From positions 1 to 43,360 of the IMG/VR virus record IMGVR_UViG_3300013099_000005: DNA of 43,360 nt; one strand, 5' to 3'. Positions 8,037-17,396 of this stretch are shown in pieces. How positions within the stretch are numbered: position 1 is the first letter of the stretch; the number at the start of each line of letters is the position of its first letter. A model generated the notes under the pieces. That model searched no databases. It had not been told where the DNA came from and was given only the letters and a program-made list of their open reading frames with translations. Origin of the DNA: a virus. A program made the translations under genes and the position numbers.

Positions 8037-9438
8037 CAAAAACATCATTTGGGCGCCGCAGCCGGAGAGCCAAGTCCTTTTTCTTTCTTGCCCGCATTTT
8101 GAGTGCTTGCTTGAGGGCACAAGAGGCGGCGGGAAGACGGACGCCCTCATCATGGACTTCGCCCAACATGTCGGCCGCGGGTTCGGTCAGAATTGGCGTG
8201 GGATCCTCTTTCGACGGACGTACAAGCAGCTTGACGACGTTGTGGCGAAGACCTACCGGTGGTTCCCTCGGATCTTCCCAGATGCGAAGTTCAACAAGTC
8301 GGACTTCACATGGACTTTCGGATCTGGTGAGCAACTATTGCTTCGGCACTTCGACGGCCCGACTGATTACTGGTCCTATCACGGCCATGGATACCCGTGG
8401 ATTGGGTGGGAAGAACTTACGAATTGGCCGAACCTCGAAGGGTACGAATCGATGATGAGCTGTTGTCGAGCGTCACACCCAGGAATGCCGAGGAAGATTC
8501 GTGCGACTGCGAATCCGTTTGGCGTTGGTCATAACGCAGTCAAACGCCGATTCATTGACCCGGCTCCGGTGTGCGTGCCTGTTGCGGATGAGTCTGGCCG
8601 GAAGCGGGTCCGGATCCATTCGTCTATTCTCGAGAACAAAATTCTCCTCGAAAACGACCGCGAGTACCTCGCAACGCTCAACGCAATCTCGGATCCGAAT
8701 AAGCGGGCAGCGTGGCGCGATGGGTCCTGGGACATTACCAGCGGCGGGATGTTTGATGACCTTTGGGAGGCCGATCGCCACGTCGTCAGGCCGTTCAAAA
8801 TCCCGCCATCGTGGTATGTCGATAGGTCATTCGACTGGGGTTCAACAAAGCCGTTCTCTGTTCTTTGGTGGGCCGAATCCAACGGCGAGTCAGTCAAGAC
8901 CGATGACGGCCGGACGATTCTCGTGCCGAAGGGGACGCTGTTTTGCATCAATGAGTGGTATGGATCGACCGGGGAGCCAAACAAGGGGCTCAAGATGACC
9001 TCGGCCAAGATCGCGGCCGGCATCACTGAGATGGAAGCCTCGATGGTTGCATCAGGGTTGATCCAAGGCCTTCCTCGACCTGGCGCTGCGGACTCTGCGA
9101 TCTACACCAAGGACGACGACCAGTCGATTGCTGACAAGATGGCAGCGGCCGGGGTTACGTGGCTCCCCTCAACGAAGGGCCCCGGATCTCGCGTCAACGG
9201 GTGGGAGTTGATTCGTGGCCGCCTCGAAGCTGGGAAAACGATACCGATTGAAGAGCCGGCAATGTTCATCTTCGAAACCTGCAGAAACATCATCAGAAAT
9301 CTACCGACGCTTCCAAGGGATGAACGAAAACTCGAAGACGTCGACACCGATGCTGAGGATCATGATGGCGATGCGACGAGATACAGGCTGATGACGAAGC
9401 GCTATTTCGTCGGCACTGCGGAGGCCCCATGGCAGTAG
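8029..9438 (+). CDS. terL: Terminase large subunit
   Basis: A 469-residue packaging motor with a GTG start. Walker A is EGTRGGGKT (residues 29-37), and a Walker B/catalytic carboxylate block reads YPWIGWEEL. The C-terminal nuclease domain begins with RSFDWGSTKPFS, where the aspartate fits the first metal site, and ends with DHDGDATRYRL. The protein pumps DNA into the prohead and cuts concatemers. The length is typical. The gene overlaps both terS and the portal gene. Confidence 0.93.
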   Translation: MHDKNIIWAPQPESQVLFLSCPHFECLLEGTRGGGKTDALIMDFAQHVGRGFGQNWRGILFRRTYKQLDDVVAKTYRWFPRIFPDAKFNKSDFTWTFGSGEQLLLRHFDGPTDYWSYHGHGYPWIGWEELTNWPNLEGYESMMSCCRASHPGMPRKIRATANPFGVGHNAVKRRFIDPAPVCVPVADESGRKRVRIHSSILENKILLENDREYLATLNAISDPNKRAAWRDGSWDITSGGMFDDLWEADRHVVRPFKIPPSWYVDRSFDWGSTKPFSVLWWAESNGESVKTDDGRTILVPKGTLFCINEWYGSTGEPNKGLKMTSAKIAAGITEMEASMVASGLIQGLPRPGAADSAIYTKDDDQSIADKMAAAGVTWLPSTKGPGSRVNGWELIRGRLEAGKTIPIEEPAMFIFETCRNIIRNLPTLPRDERKLEDVDTDAEDHDGDATRYRLMTKRYFVGTAEAPWQ

Positions 9439-10799
9439 ACGATAAGCCAAGACCTGACACCCCGTCGATCGCGTACAAGAACATGGTCGATGAGTGGCAG
9501 CTCGTCCGCGACCTCCTGGGGAGCACTCCGGCGATGTGGGATGCTGGTACGCGATGGCTCCCACAGTGGGTCAAGGAGACAGCGACCCAATACTCAACCC
9601 GCCTGAAAAAAACGACACTCTTCAACGGCCTCGGTCGAACAATCAAGGTTCTCACCGGTAAGGTTTTCCGGAAGCCGGTCGAGACCTCCGAGAACATGCC
9701 GAAATTGATTCGTGAGTGGTTGGTCGATGTTGACCTCGAGGGGAACAGCGTCGACACATTCTCCCGCAAGGTGTTTTCCGACGCCTTGGCCATGGGTCTG
9801 AGTCATGTGTTCGTTGACCATCCGTACAGTGACGCTGTTTCAGCCGCTGACGAAATTGGGCTTCGCCCGTACCTTGTCCACGTCCCGGCGGATCACCTAG
9901 TGGCGTGGTCTCACACAACATCACAGGGAAGGAAAACTCTCGCGAGCATCCGGATACTCGATTCTGTGATTGTTCCTGATGGGGTGTTCGGTGAGAAGTC
10001 TGTTGATCGGGTGCGGGAGTATTTCATGGGTGCCGAGGGGGTCATGGAATACAGGTTCTGGCTGAAGGACGATGATGGGGACTGGATTGTTTCGGGGTCC
10101 GGCACGACGTCAAGAACATCAATTCCCCTGGTGACCTTCTACACTCAAGAGGTCGGCCCAATGCAGGGCGTCCCGCCACTCAGAGACCTTGCGTATACCA
10201 ACCTGGCACACTGGCAGAGCGTCTCGGAGCAGCGGCACTGCATGACGATCGGCCGCAAGCCTTTCCCGTTTTTCAAGGGTTTCGGGCCGGATTTCACCTC
10301 CGTAGAGGTCGGCCCATTCTCGGGACCGAAGACCGAAAACGACAAAGCCGACGTCAAAATCATTGAGTCCAATGGATTGGCGATTGCGTCCGGTCGCCAG
10401 GAGCTTCTCGACCTAAAAGAAGAGATGGCGGTCATGGGTGCGGAACTCTTGGTCAGAAAGCCGGTCAAGAAGACTGCAACCGAGACGATCTCCGAGAACG
10501 ACGAAACGAACTCCGACCTCGGTGCGATGGTCTCAGGGGTTGAAGACTCGATGAACAACGTGTTGATCATCATGGGCGAGTGGAAGGGGATCAAGAACCC
10601 CGGAACCCTCAAATACAACCGGGACTTTGGGATTGCCCCGAACGCAAGCGCCGAAGTTGATTCGCTGATCAAGATGCGCGGGGCTCGGCTCATTTCCAGG
10701 GCTCTGTTCTTCACCGGCCTGCAATCACGCGGGTTCATTGGGGAGGGATGGGATCTTGATACTGAGGTTGCGGCGATGGCCGCAGAGGCCGACTTCTAG
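9429..10799 (+). CDS. Portal protein (DUF4055 type)
   Basis: A 456-residue protein whose N-terminus (VDEWQLVRDLLGS, RWLPQWVKETATQYSTRL, GLGRTIKVLTGKVFRKP) matches the DUF4055 group of phage portals. It forms the dodecameric ring through which DNA enters and leaves the head. It lies directly after terL and before the gp7-like gene, the usual order. The start overlaps the terL end by 10 bases, and TAG is the stop. Confidence 0.85.
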   Translation: MAVDDKPRPDTPSIAYKNMVDEWQLVRDLLGSTPAMWDAGTRWLPQWVKETATQYSTRLKKTTLFNGLGRTIKVLTGKVFRKPVETSENMPKLIREWLVDVDLEGNSVDTFSRKVFSDALAMGLSHVFVDHPYSDAVSAADEIGLRPYLVHVPADHLVAWSHTTSQGRKTLASIRILDSVIVPDGVFGEKSVDRVREYFMGAEGVMEYRFWLKDDDGDWIVSGSGTTSRTSIPLVTFYTQEVGPMQGVPPLRDLAYTNLAHWQSVSEQRHCMTIGRKPFPFFKGFGPDFTSVEVGPFSGPKTENDKADVKIIESNGLAIASGRQELLDLKEEMAVMGAELLVRKPVKKTATETISENDETNSDLGAMVSGVEDSMNNVLIIMGEWKGIKNPGTLKYNRDFGIAPNASAEVDSLIKMRGARLISRALFFTGLQSRGFIGEGWDLDTEVAAMAAEADF

Positions 10800-11923
10800 T
10801 GGGATTCTCAGACGATCTTGCAGATGCCTATACGGGCCGCGGTGTGAACCTCCTCAGGTTCGATGCTGGTGAGAGAGCCAAGATTCTGGCAATTCTCCGC
10901 ATGCTTGAAGAGGATCTTGTTTCGAAGCTGATGGCGATCGACCCATCGGCTCCGTTGCGGGCAAAGTACCGGAAAGAGCGCCTTGATCGGTTGCTCAGCG
11001 AGGTGCGTGCAACCATTAAGTCAGCGTACAGGGACAATGCGGCTTCTCTTGCTGCGGGGCTTCGGGGGCTTGCCGGGGCAGAGGCGTCGTGGGCCACCCT
11101 GACAATCAACGGGGCTGTCGGGGTTGAGGTCATTGATTCGATTCTTACAGAGGAGTTTCTCCGTGCGATTGCGAGCGATGCACTCATCCAGGGAGCGCCT
11201 TCAGCGGAGTGGTGGAAACGCCAGGGTGAGCGCCTGACGAACCGATTCATGGATGAAATCCGGACTGGGATGAGCGCCGGCGAGAGCATCGACGATATGG
11301 TCCGACGGATCCGCGGGAAAGCAACCGGGCGCCGCCACAAGTACATCGACCCTATTACGGGGAAAGAACGCTGGTACGTCGAGTTCGCTGGTGGGATCAT
11401 GGACACCGGCACCAGGCAGGCGCGCGCGCTGGTGAGGACGAGTGTTCAGCAAGTGGCCGCCGATGCCCGCCGGGCGATGTACCAGGCCAACGATGATGTC
11501 ATCAAAGGGGTGCAGCAGATCAGCACGCTTGATGGGCGAACAACCGAGACCTGCATCGCCTATTCTGGAGCTGCGTGGGATCTTGATGGGAAGCCGATTC
11601 GTGGGAACTCACTGCCTTTCAACGGTGGAGTCCCACGGCACTACAACTGTAGGAGCACGGAGATCCCTCTCCTCAAGTCTTGGCGAGATCTCGGCATCGA
11701 CATGGACGAACTCCCGCAGACGACCAGGTCGAGCATGGACGGACAAGTCGCAGCGGATCTCAGCTTCGGCGATTGGCTCAGCGGGAAACCGGAATCCATG
11801 CAAGATCACATGCTGGGCAAAGGCAAAGCTCAGCTCTGGCGAGATGGTGTGATCTCGCTGACTGACCTTGTTGATCAGACCGGGAATCCGTTGACGCTTG
11901 CAGAATTGAAGGAAGCGGCATGA
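10799..11923 (+). CDS. Phage head morphogenesis protein (SPP1 gp7 / MuF-like)
   Basis: A 374-residue minor head protein with a GTG start that overlaps the portal stop. The C-terminal half carries the gp7/MuF signature: TRQARALVRTSVQQVAADAR, then STLDGRTTETC, and the closing block PRHYNCRSTEIP with the conserved Cys-Arg. Members bind the portal and may be ejected with DNA. No toxin domain is fused at the C-terminus. A terminator follows. Confidence 0.85.
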   Translation: MGFSDDLADAYTGRGVNLLRFDAGERAKILAILRMLEEDLVSKLMAIDPSAPLRAKYRKERLDRLLSEVRATIKSAYRDNAASLAAGLRGLAGAEASWATLTINGAVGVEVIDSILTEEFLRAIASDALIQGAPSAEWWKRQGERLTNRFMDEIRTGMSAGESIDDMVRRIRGKATGRRHKYIDPITGKERWYVEFAGGIMDTGTRQARALVRTSVQQVAADARRAMYQANDDVIKGVQQISTLDGRTTETCIAYSGAAWDLDGKPIRGNSLPFNGGVPRHYNCRSTEIPLLKSWRDLGIDMDELPQTTRSSMDGQVAADLSFGDWLSGKPESMQDHMLGKGKAQLWRDGVISLTDLVDQTGNPLTLAELKEAA

Positions 11924-11945
11924 GACCGTGCTCTACAGTAACCAC

Positions 11946-11969
11946 AACCCGCCATCTGGCGGGTTTTTT
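11946..11969 (+). terminator. Intrinsic terminator after the gp7-like gene
   Basis: AACCCGCC and GGCGGGTT form a perfect 8-bp stem with an ATCT loop and end in a run of six T. It would set the portal and terminase level apart from the scaffold and coat level. Confidence 0.87.
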
Positions 11970-11976
11970 ATTGACC

Positions 11977-11991
11977 ACACGCGGCGCGTGT
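11977..11991. repeat. Short inverted repeat upstream of the scaffold gene
   Basis: ACACGC, a GGC spacer and GCGTGT form a perfect 6-bp palindrome a few bases after the terminator and just downstream of TTGACC (11971-11976). It may be an operator, an RNA hairpin that protects the scaffold/coat message, or chance. No good -10 box is seen. Confidence 0.35.
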
Positions 11992-12019
11992 ACGACCTGG
12001 CGGGATGCCGGAGGAACCA

Positions 12020-12751
12020 ATGGGATTGAAAACGAAACTCGACACACTGGATGGGCTCGACGATGCGCTCAAGGGACTGTATATCGAGAAGGACGGGACG
12101 TTCTACCTCGACGCTGACCTTGAAGACGTTTCTGGGCTGAAATCGGCGCTCGAAAAAGAGCGGGCTGAGCGACGGAGGCTCAAGGCTGAGGCTGACAAGT
12201 TCGCCGGGGTGGACCCCGACCGATACGCGAAGCTGATCAAAGACGCCGAAGACGCCGACGCCAAGAAGGCCGCCGATGAGGGTAATTGGGACGCCCTCAG
12301 AGACCAGCTCACGACGAAGCATTCCGAAGAGATGGAAGCCAAGGATCTGAAAGTCTCGCAGCTGGTCACAACCGTTGAGCATCAGCTCATTGACGTTGAA
12401 GCCGTTCGGGCGCTTGCCGAGGCGGGCGGAGTCTCAGAACTCTTGCTCCCACACGTGAAATCCCGCGCTCGCGCCGTTGAGGAGGATGGAGTCTACGTTG
12501 TTCGAGTCATCGACGAAAAAGGAAAAACGCGCATCAGCGATGCGGCCGGGACTCCGATGACGATCAAGAACCTCGTGGCGGAAATGAAAACGAACGAGAC
12601 CTACATGCCCGCATTTGCGGCATCTGGGGAATCTGGTAGCGGGTCTACCAAAGGCGGTCCAGCGGGCCAAGGCGGCGAAATCACACCTGAACAGGTGGAA
12701 AAGATGTCAATGGCCGAATACCGCAAAGCGCGGGACGACGGCAAAATCTGA
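12020..12751 (+). CDS. Scaffold protein
   Basis: A 243-residue, highly charged protein, mostly helical. Residues 30-110 contain coiled-coil sequence (ALEKERAERRRLKAEADKF). The C-terminus has a Gly/Ser-rich linker followed by a helical tail (TPEQVEKMSMAEYRKARDDG), a usual scaffold coat-binding end. It lies directly before the major coat gene. ATG 12020 is preferred because GGAGGA lies just upstream at 12010-12015; an in-frame ATG at 12005 lacks this. Confidence 0.85.
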   Translation: MGLKTKLDTLDGLDDALKGLYIEKDGTFYLDADLEDVSGLKSALEKERAERRRLKAEADKFAGVDPDRYAKLIKDAEDADAKKAADEGNWDALRDQLTTKHSEEMEAKDLKVSQLVTTVEHQLIDVEAVRALAEAGGVSELLLPHVKSRARAVEEDGVYVVRVIDEKGKTRISDAAGTPMTIKNLVAEMKTNETYMPAFAASGESGSGSTKGGPAGQGGEITPEQVEKMSMAEYRKARDDGKI

Positions 12752-12763
12752 AAGGACTGAAAA

Positions 12764-13897
12764 ATGAGCAATACACTACTCACCCCGAGCGTCATCGGCA
12801 AAGAGGCGCTGATGATTCTCCAGAACAACCTCGTCTTTGGTGGACTCGTTCACCGAGACCACGCCAAGGAATTCATCGGCGCGAAGGTCGGCGACACAAT
12901 CTCGATCCGAAGCCCGGCTTCATTCACCGCGGCTGAGTTCACTTCGACCACGTCCGCGCAGGACGCGACCGAGGCCGCGATCTCGCTTGAGCTTGAGAAG
13001 CATTTCGACGTTACCTTCGCGGTGACATCGAAAGAACTCGCCCTCAGTGTCGAGGATTTCTCGGCCCAGCTCGTCGAACCGGCTGTGGTTGCCCTCGCCC
13101 AGGCGATTGACGCCTACGTTGCCTCGAAGTACATCGAGATCCCGAACTACGCCGGGACCGCGGGTGACCCTCCGGACACGCTCGCCGACATCGCTGGCGT
13201 TGGCAAGTTGCTCGACACCAACAAGGTCCCGATGAAGGGCCGCGTTGCTGTCATCGACCCGACCGCGAAGGCGGACATGTTCCTCGTCGATGCCGTCGCC
13301 CGGGCCGACGCCCGTGGGGACGCTGGAACCGCACTTCGCGAGGCCAGCATGGGCCGCGTGATGGGGATTGACTGGTACATGGACCAGAACATCAAGACCC
13401 ACACCGCCGGGACCATCACGACCGGGCTCATCTCCAAGGCCTCAACCGCCGTTGCGACCGGCCTCAAGTCGGTGATCTGCACCACTGCCGCCTCAACCGG
13501 GGAGTGTGCTCTCCTTGAGGGCGACATCGTCCTCTTCGCTGGAGACACGCAGGGTTACGTTCTGACCGCGGCAGCCACTCAGGCATCGGCGGCAACCGAC
13601 GTGACGCTCGCCTTCAGCCCTGGGCTCAAGGTTGCGCTCACTGGGTCCGAGGCAGTCACCGTCATCGGAAACCATGCCGCGAACATGGTGTTCAACAAAA
13701 ACGCCATCGCCCTCGCCGTCGTTCCCCTCGAAAAGCCCCTCGGCGCGAAAGCCGCCGAGTACGTGCAAGACCGGGGAATGGCAATCCGCGTAGTGTACGA
13801 CTACTCGACATCCACCAAAACCGACACCATCAGTCTCGATGTCCTGGTCGGCTCGAAAGTGATCCATCCCGAGCTGGCGGCTCGGATTCTTGGGTAA
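12764..13897 (+). CDS. Major capsid protein (P22 coat-like)
   Basis: A 377-residue coat protein of the P22 type. The N-terminus (LLTPSVIGKEALMILQNNLVFGGLVHRD) and the following block on GDTISIRSP are typical of this group, as are TFAVTSKELALSVEDF and the later ASMGRVMGIDWYMDQN. The fold is HK97-like. The gene comes 12 bases after the scaffold stop. A strong terminator follows, so scaffold and coat may form a separate transcription unit. Confidence 0.9.
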   Translation: MSNTLLTPSVIGKEALMILQNNLVFGGLVHRDHAKEFIGAKVGDTISIRSPASFTAAEFTSTTSAQDATEAAISLELEKHFDVTFAVTSKELALSVEDFSAQLVEPAVVALAQAIDAYVASKYIEIPNYAGTAGDPPDTLADIAGVGKLLDTNKVPMKGRVAVIDPTAKADMFLVDAVARADARGDAGTALREASMGRVMGIDWYMDQNIKTHTAGTITTGLISKASTAVATGLKSVICTTAASTGECALLEGDIVLFAGDTQGYVLTAAATQASAATDVTLAFSPGLKVALTGSEAVTVIGNHAANMVFNKNAIALAVVPLEKPLGAKAAEYVQDRGMAIRVVYDYSTSTKTDTISLDVLVGSKVIHPELAARILG

Positions 13898-13912
13898 GTA
13901 AAAAGGCTCAAG

Positions 13913-13944
13913 AAAACGGGGGTGGCACAACCGCCCCCGTTTTT
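13913..13944 (+). terminator. Intrinsic terminator after the major capsid gene
   Basis: The arm 13913-13925 (AAAACGGGGGTGG) pairs with 13931-13944 across a CACAA loop, with one G-T wobble, and the 3' arm is U-rich. It is the strongest hairpin of the structural region and probably lowers transcription after the abundant coat gene. Confidence 0.85.
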
Positions 13945-13958
13945 CAAAGGAACCCACT

Positions 13959-14231
13959 ATGAAAAAGACAGAAACAATCAAGCTGTACAAGGACAACGAG
14001 TTTGTTGTCGTTGAGCCTGGGAGCGAAGCTGAGAAGCTTTGGCTGAAAAATGGCTTTGGTCTCGAAGCGGCTCCGGTGGAGCCACTCCCGGATGACTTCG
14101 ACGAACAGGTCGACGCCACAGAGACCATTGAAGAACTAAGGGCGCTTGCCGAAGGCTTCGGGTTTTCGGTTCATCAAAGGGCCACAGACCTCGACAAGGC
14201 AAAGGCAAAGCTCACCGGACAGACGGAATAG
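13959..14231 (+). CDS. Small protein after major capsid (90 aa)
   Basis: A 90-residue acidic protein with an AAGGAA ribosome site. The C-terminal part (ETIEELRALAEGFGFSVHQ, then LDKAKAKLTG) looks like a small helix-extended-loop-helix fold of the Rho N-terminal/SAP type, which is often seen in small proteins between coat and connector genes. The function is unknown; a capsid accessory or connector role is likely from position. Confidence 0.7.
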   Translation: MKKTETIKLYKDNEFVVVEPGSEAEKLWLKNGFGLEAAPVEPLPDDFDEQVDATETIEELRALAEGFGFSVHQRATDLDKAKAKLTGQTE

Positions 14232-14234
14232 TCA

Positions 14235-14729
14235 ATGGCCTTCACAGTCGAAACCGGAGCCGGTGTTGCCGGAGCAAACAGCTACCTCTCGGTAGCTGAC
14301 GCTGACACGTATCACACTGATCGGGCCAACTCCGGATGGACTGGCGCGGATGCCGTGAAGCAAGCTGCGTTGATCGAGGCTACGGACTATCTCGAAGCCC
14401 ACTATCAGTGGTCAACCGGATATAAAACCAGCGATGATCAAGGATTGAGCTGGCCCCGTTCCGGCGCCATCGACCGCCATGGGTGGGCGATCGACTCCGA
14501 CGAAGTACCTCAAGAAGTCAAGGGTGCTACTGCATATCTGGCACTACAGGGGCTTTCTGCGGCGCTCGGTGGTCCTCTCGGCCGCGAACAGAAAAAGGTC
14601 AAAGTCGCGTCTGTAGAGGTCGAATATACTGACACCGCGGCTGCGACCACGACCTATCCATACGTCGATGGACTGCTGACTGGACTCGTTACCAACAGCA
14701 GCAGCTCCGTTGAAGTGTTTCTCACATGA
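14235..14729 (+). CDS. Head-tail adaptor (DnaT-like family)
   Basis: A 164-residue protein with the family opening ETGAGVAGANSYLSVADADTYH and the block KQAALIEATDYLEAHYQW, then GLSWPRSGA. Databases label this group 'DnaT-like ssDNA-binding protein', but it occurs between coat and tail genes and belongs to the gp6-like head-tail adaptors. It would bind below the portal ring. It overlaps the next gene by 4 bases. Confidence 0.82.
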   Translation: MAFTVETGAGVAGANSYLSVADADTYHTDRANSGWTGADAVKQAALIEATDYLEAHYQWSTGYKTSDDQGLSWPRSGAIDRHGWAIDSDEVPQEVKGATAYLALQGLSAALGGPLGREQKKVKVASVEVEYTDTAAATTTYPYVDGLLTGLVTNSSSSVEVFLT

Positions 14730-15127
14730 CCTTTTACGGCGATCTCGCCACGACTGCTCTTGGTGTCATAGCCGAGTTCGGGCAGTCGATGACGCTTCGT
14801 CACTATCCGAGTGTTCCTGCAGATGAATATTCAGAGACCTACGATCCTTCTAATCGTGCTGTTTCTGAAAAATCGTCGACTGATTACACGGTTCAGGGGG
14901 TTGTAGATGAAGCTGACAAAACCCTGATTGACACTTTCGACAACGAGGTCGCCAATCTGAACCTCAGTTTAGTCAGGACTGTAACGATTGCCGCCTCTGG
15001 GCTTGCGGTGATACCTAAGGCTCAGGACAAACTCCACTTCGATGACCACTGGTGGACGGTTTTGGGAAATTCGCCAGTTAATCCAGCAGGAACTACCGTC
15101 ATCCACACTGTAGGGGTAATCCGCTGA
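14726..15127 (+). CDS. Head-tail connector (stopper) protein
   Basis: A 133-residue beta-rich protein. The C-terminal part DKLHFDDHWWTVLGNSPVNPAG fits the Bacteroides/SPP1 gp16-like stopper fold, where a conserved tryptophan pair ends a small barrel. The position, second after the coat and directly after the adaptor, is that of the stopper. The assignment rests mainly on gene order. Confidence 0.65.
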   Translation: MTFYGDLATTALGVIAEFGQSMTLRHYPSVPADEYSETYDPSNRAVSEKSSTDYTVQGVVDEADKTLIDTFDNEVANLNLSLVRTVTIAASGLAVIPKAQDKLHFDDHWWTVLGNSPVNPAGTTVIHTVGVIR

Positions 15128-15531
15128 TGAGCGGCTCCTTCGAACTTCAACTCAAAGCGTTTGAGGACAAAGTGCCTGAGGTGATGACGAAAGTCATAAA
15201 GAAGGTAGGCCTTGAACTCTATATGCGGATCGTCATTAAGACGCCAGTTGATACGGGCCGGGCTCGGGGCAACTGGTTGATCGCATCAGGCGTGATCCCC
15301 CAGGGCGTTGTTGACACACTCGCAACGGCTCCAAATGTAGCGATGGCTCTCAGCACCTTGGCAAGCTACGACTCTTTGTCTGGGATGAGCATCTTCATCG
15401 CCAACAACCTCGACTACATCAACGCCCTCGAGCACGGCCATTCTGGCCAGGCGCCCGAGGGGATGGTTCAGCTAACGCTGACCGAATTCGAAGGCATCGT
15501 GAAGAAAGCCGCGAAGAAATCCAACCCATGA
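15127..15531 (+). CDS. Tail completion / neck protein (HK97 gp10-like)
   Basis: A 134-residue protein with the HK97 gp10 signature: VIKTPVDTGRARGNW near residue 36 and a later NNLDYINALEHGHSGQAPEGMV. This family lies between the stopper and tail terminator genes and is needed to join head and tail. The start shares one base with the previous stop. Confidence 0.85.
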   Translation: MSGSFELQLKAFEDKVPEVMTKVIKKVGLELYMRIVIKTPVDTGRARGNWLIASGVIPQGVVDTLATAPNVAMALSTLASYDSLSGMSIFIANNLDYINALEHGHSGQAPEGMVQLTLTEFEGIVKKAAKKSNP

Positions 15532-15965
15532 GCGTCAACACATTTCACGAAATTGGGGCTGCACTTGACGGTCATCTTCGGTCATTGCCTGGGATTCCAG
15601 TAGATGGAGCCCGTGTTCTCATTCATTGGGAAAATACTCAGTTTGAGAAGCCTGATGGGAAGCCGTGGCTCCAAACGAAATTCATGCCGGCCGGCTCAGA
15701 AGGACGGAGCCTTGGCGGCAATCCGATCACCAGGGCTCAGGGGATCTATCACATCAACGTCTTCGTGCCGTCCGGGTCTGGGCCGAAAGCTGCTGATCAT
15801 CTAGCTGACAGCATCATGCGCCATTTCAAGAGCGGCATCAGGCCGTCTCATCAATCAACGACAGTAACGCTGAGAACGCCCTCGAGGGGTTCCGGCATCA
15901 CCGAAACCGACTGGTATCAGATACCCGTGATGGTGCGCTGGTACAGCCACACAACGGAACTCTAG
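15528..15965 (+). CDS. Tail terminator protein
   Basis: A 145-residue protein. It contains WLQTKFMPAGSEGRSLGG and a central GIYHINVFVPSGSGPKAADHLADSIM, a beta-strand followed by a helix, as in lambda gpU and DUF4128-type tail terminators that cap the tail tube. The gene order (gp10-like, this gene, tube protein) supports the call. It starts in an ATGA overlap. Confidence 0.78.
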   Translation: MSVNTFHEIGAALDGHLRSLPGIPVDGARVLIHWENTQFEKPDGKPWLQTKFMPAGSEGRSLGGNPITRAQGIYHINVFVPSGSGPKAADHLADSIMRHFKSGIRPSHQSTTVTLRTPSRGSGITETDWYQIPVMVRWYSHTTEL

Positions 15966-15975
15966 GAGGCCCGAA

Positions 15976-17388
15976 ATGGGAAACATTGCTCAATTTGAAC
16001 TGCACGACATTGGATACGTCGAGGAGGATGCGTACGGCGTCACCCCCGCGAATCCGACATGGCTGGAACTCTGGCACAACGCGTCGAGCCTGGTACCGAA
16101 GCGGACGACGCTGCAGAGTCGCAGGAAACTCGGCAATCGACAGCGTCCACTTCCGCGGCTTGGGAAGAAGAGGGTCGATGGGAATATCGACTCTGAACTT
16201 GCATTCGCCGCATTCGACGATTGGCTGGAGGCGCTGTTTGGTGGCCGGTTCCCGTCCTCCGCATTCACGCAGGTGGCCGGGATTACCCTGGCCGCGGTCG
16301 CCTCATCTCAAACCATCACCGACTCGGGGTCCGGTCTCACCGATGTCGAGGTTGGCGACTGGATCATTGTCGCCGGGTTCGCAGCGGCGAATAACAACGG
16401 TGTTTTCCACGTCTCGGCCGCAGCCGCAGGCGCGATTACCGTCGAGTACGGAACGACCCTCACAGACGAATCCGCCGGTGCATCCGTCACAGTCGACCAG
16501 CAACTCAGGCTTGAGGCCGGGTCCGACGGCAACGAGGGATTCACGGACATCTCCGGGACCACAATCGCCGCAGTTGCGGGAACACAGACCATCACAGACT
16601 CAGGCTCCGGTTTTGGAGACGTCGAGGTTGGCGACTGGGTCGTCGTCGCCGGGTTCGCGGCGTCGAATAACAACGGCATCTTCGAGGTGACTGCTGCTGC
16701 GGCCGGTGTAATCACGGTGGCAAGCGGTTCGACGCTCACCGACGAGTCCGCAACCCCGACGATTACGATCACTCAGAAGCTCGATCGATCGTTCTCGGTC
16801 ATCGGCAGGTACAAGGACCAAGCCATCTATCACCTCTTCAAGGGCGTGATGACGAAGACTGGTACCTTCACCGTCGTCCCGGACGACATTAGCAAGGTAA
16901 GCCTCGGCCTCCTCGGGGCCGATTTTGACAAGGACGCCACCGCGCCGTCTGGCCTCACATCCCCCGGGGTGTACGAGCCCTTCGACGCGCTGTCCGGCTC
17001 GTTCACCGAGGACGGCTCCGCGGTCTGCATGACGAACCTTGCGTTGACCGTCGAGAACAACAACGGGTTGGCCGACAAGTGCCTCGGCACTACGGTCGCC
17101 GGTGAGCAGTTCCGGGGTGGGTTCGACATAAGCGGAACCATTAAGTTCTACTTCAAGGACAACACCCACATCACGAAGTTTTGGGAGGAGAGCGCCATCG
17201 CCATCGTGTTCACGCTCAGCGACCCGGACGGGAATCAGTACACGTTCGGACTCCCGAGCTGCAAGCTGACCGAGCTGGACCTCCCGAAGGGCGAGTCCGA
17301 CGTCGAGGCCGAGGAAGGTTACAACCTCACAGCTGGCGAGGATCCGATCACCGGCGTCACGGTATACCTGATCAAGACCGCTGCGTAG
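15976..17388 (+). CDS. Major tail tube protein with a duplicated domain
   Basis: A 470-residue tail tube protein with an AGGAGG ribosome site. The N-terminus (FELHDIGYVEEDAYGV..P) and the C-terminal tube part (SGTIKFYFKD, PSCKLTELDLPKGESDVEAEEGY) match the tube family used by long non-contractile tails. Two beta-rich repeats are inserted, residues 100-173 and 192-265, identical at about 51 of 74 positions; each contains QTITDSGSG, DVEVGDW and NNNG. They are probably surface-exposed on the tail shaft. Without them the protein would be near 300 residues, a normal tube-protein length. Confidence 0.85.
   Translation: MGNIAQFELHDIGYVEEDAYGVTPANPTWLELWHNASSLVPKRTTLQSRRKLGNRQRPLPRLGKKRVDGNIDSELAFAAFDDWLEALFGGRFPSSAFTQVAGITLAAVASSQTITDSGSGLTDVEVGDWIIVAGFAAANNNGVFHVSAAAAGAITVEYGTTLTDESAGASVTVDQQLRLEAGSDGNEGFTDISGTTIAAVAGTQTITDSGSGFGDVEVGDWVVVAGFAASNNNGIFEVTAAAAGVITVASGSTLTDESATPTITITQKLDRSFSVIGRYKDQAIYHLFKGVMTKTGTFTVVPDDISKVSLGLLGADFDKDATAPSGLTSPGVYEPFDALSGSFTEDGSAVCMTNLALTVENNNGLADKCLGTTVAGEQFRGGFDISGTIKFYFKDNTHITKFWEESAIAIVFTLSDPDGNQYTFGLPSCKLTELDLPKGESDVEAEEGYNLTAGEDPITGVTVYLIKTAA
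16273..16770 (+). repeat. Duplicated 222-base segment inside the tail tube gene
   Basis: Two direct repeats (16273-16494 and 16549-16770) each encode one 74-residue domain, joined by an 18-residue linker. The copies differ at many third positions, so the duplication is not very recent. Confidence 0.9.
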
Positions 17389-17396
17389 GGGGCTGA

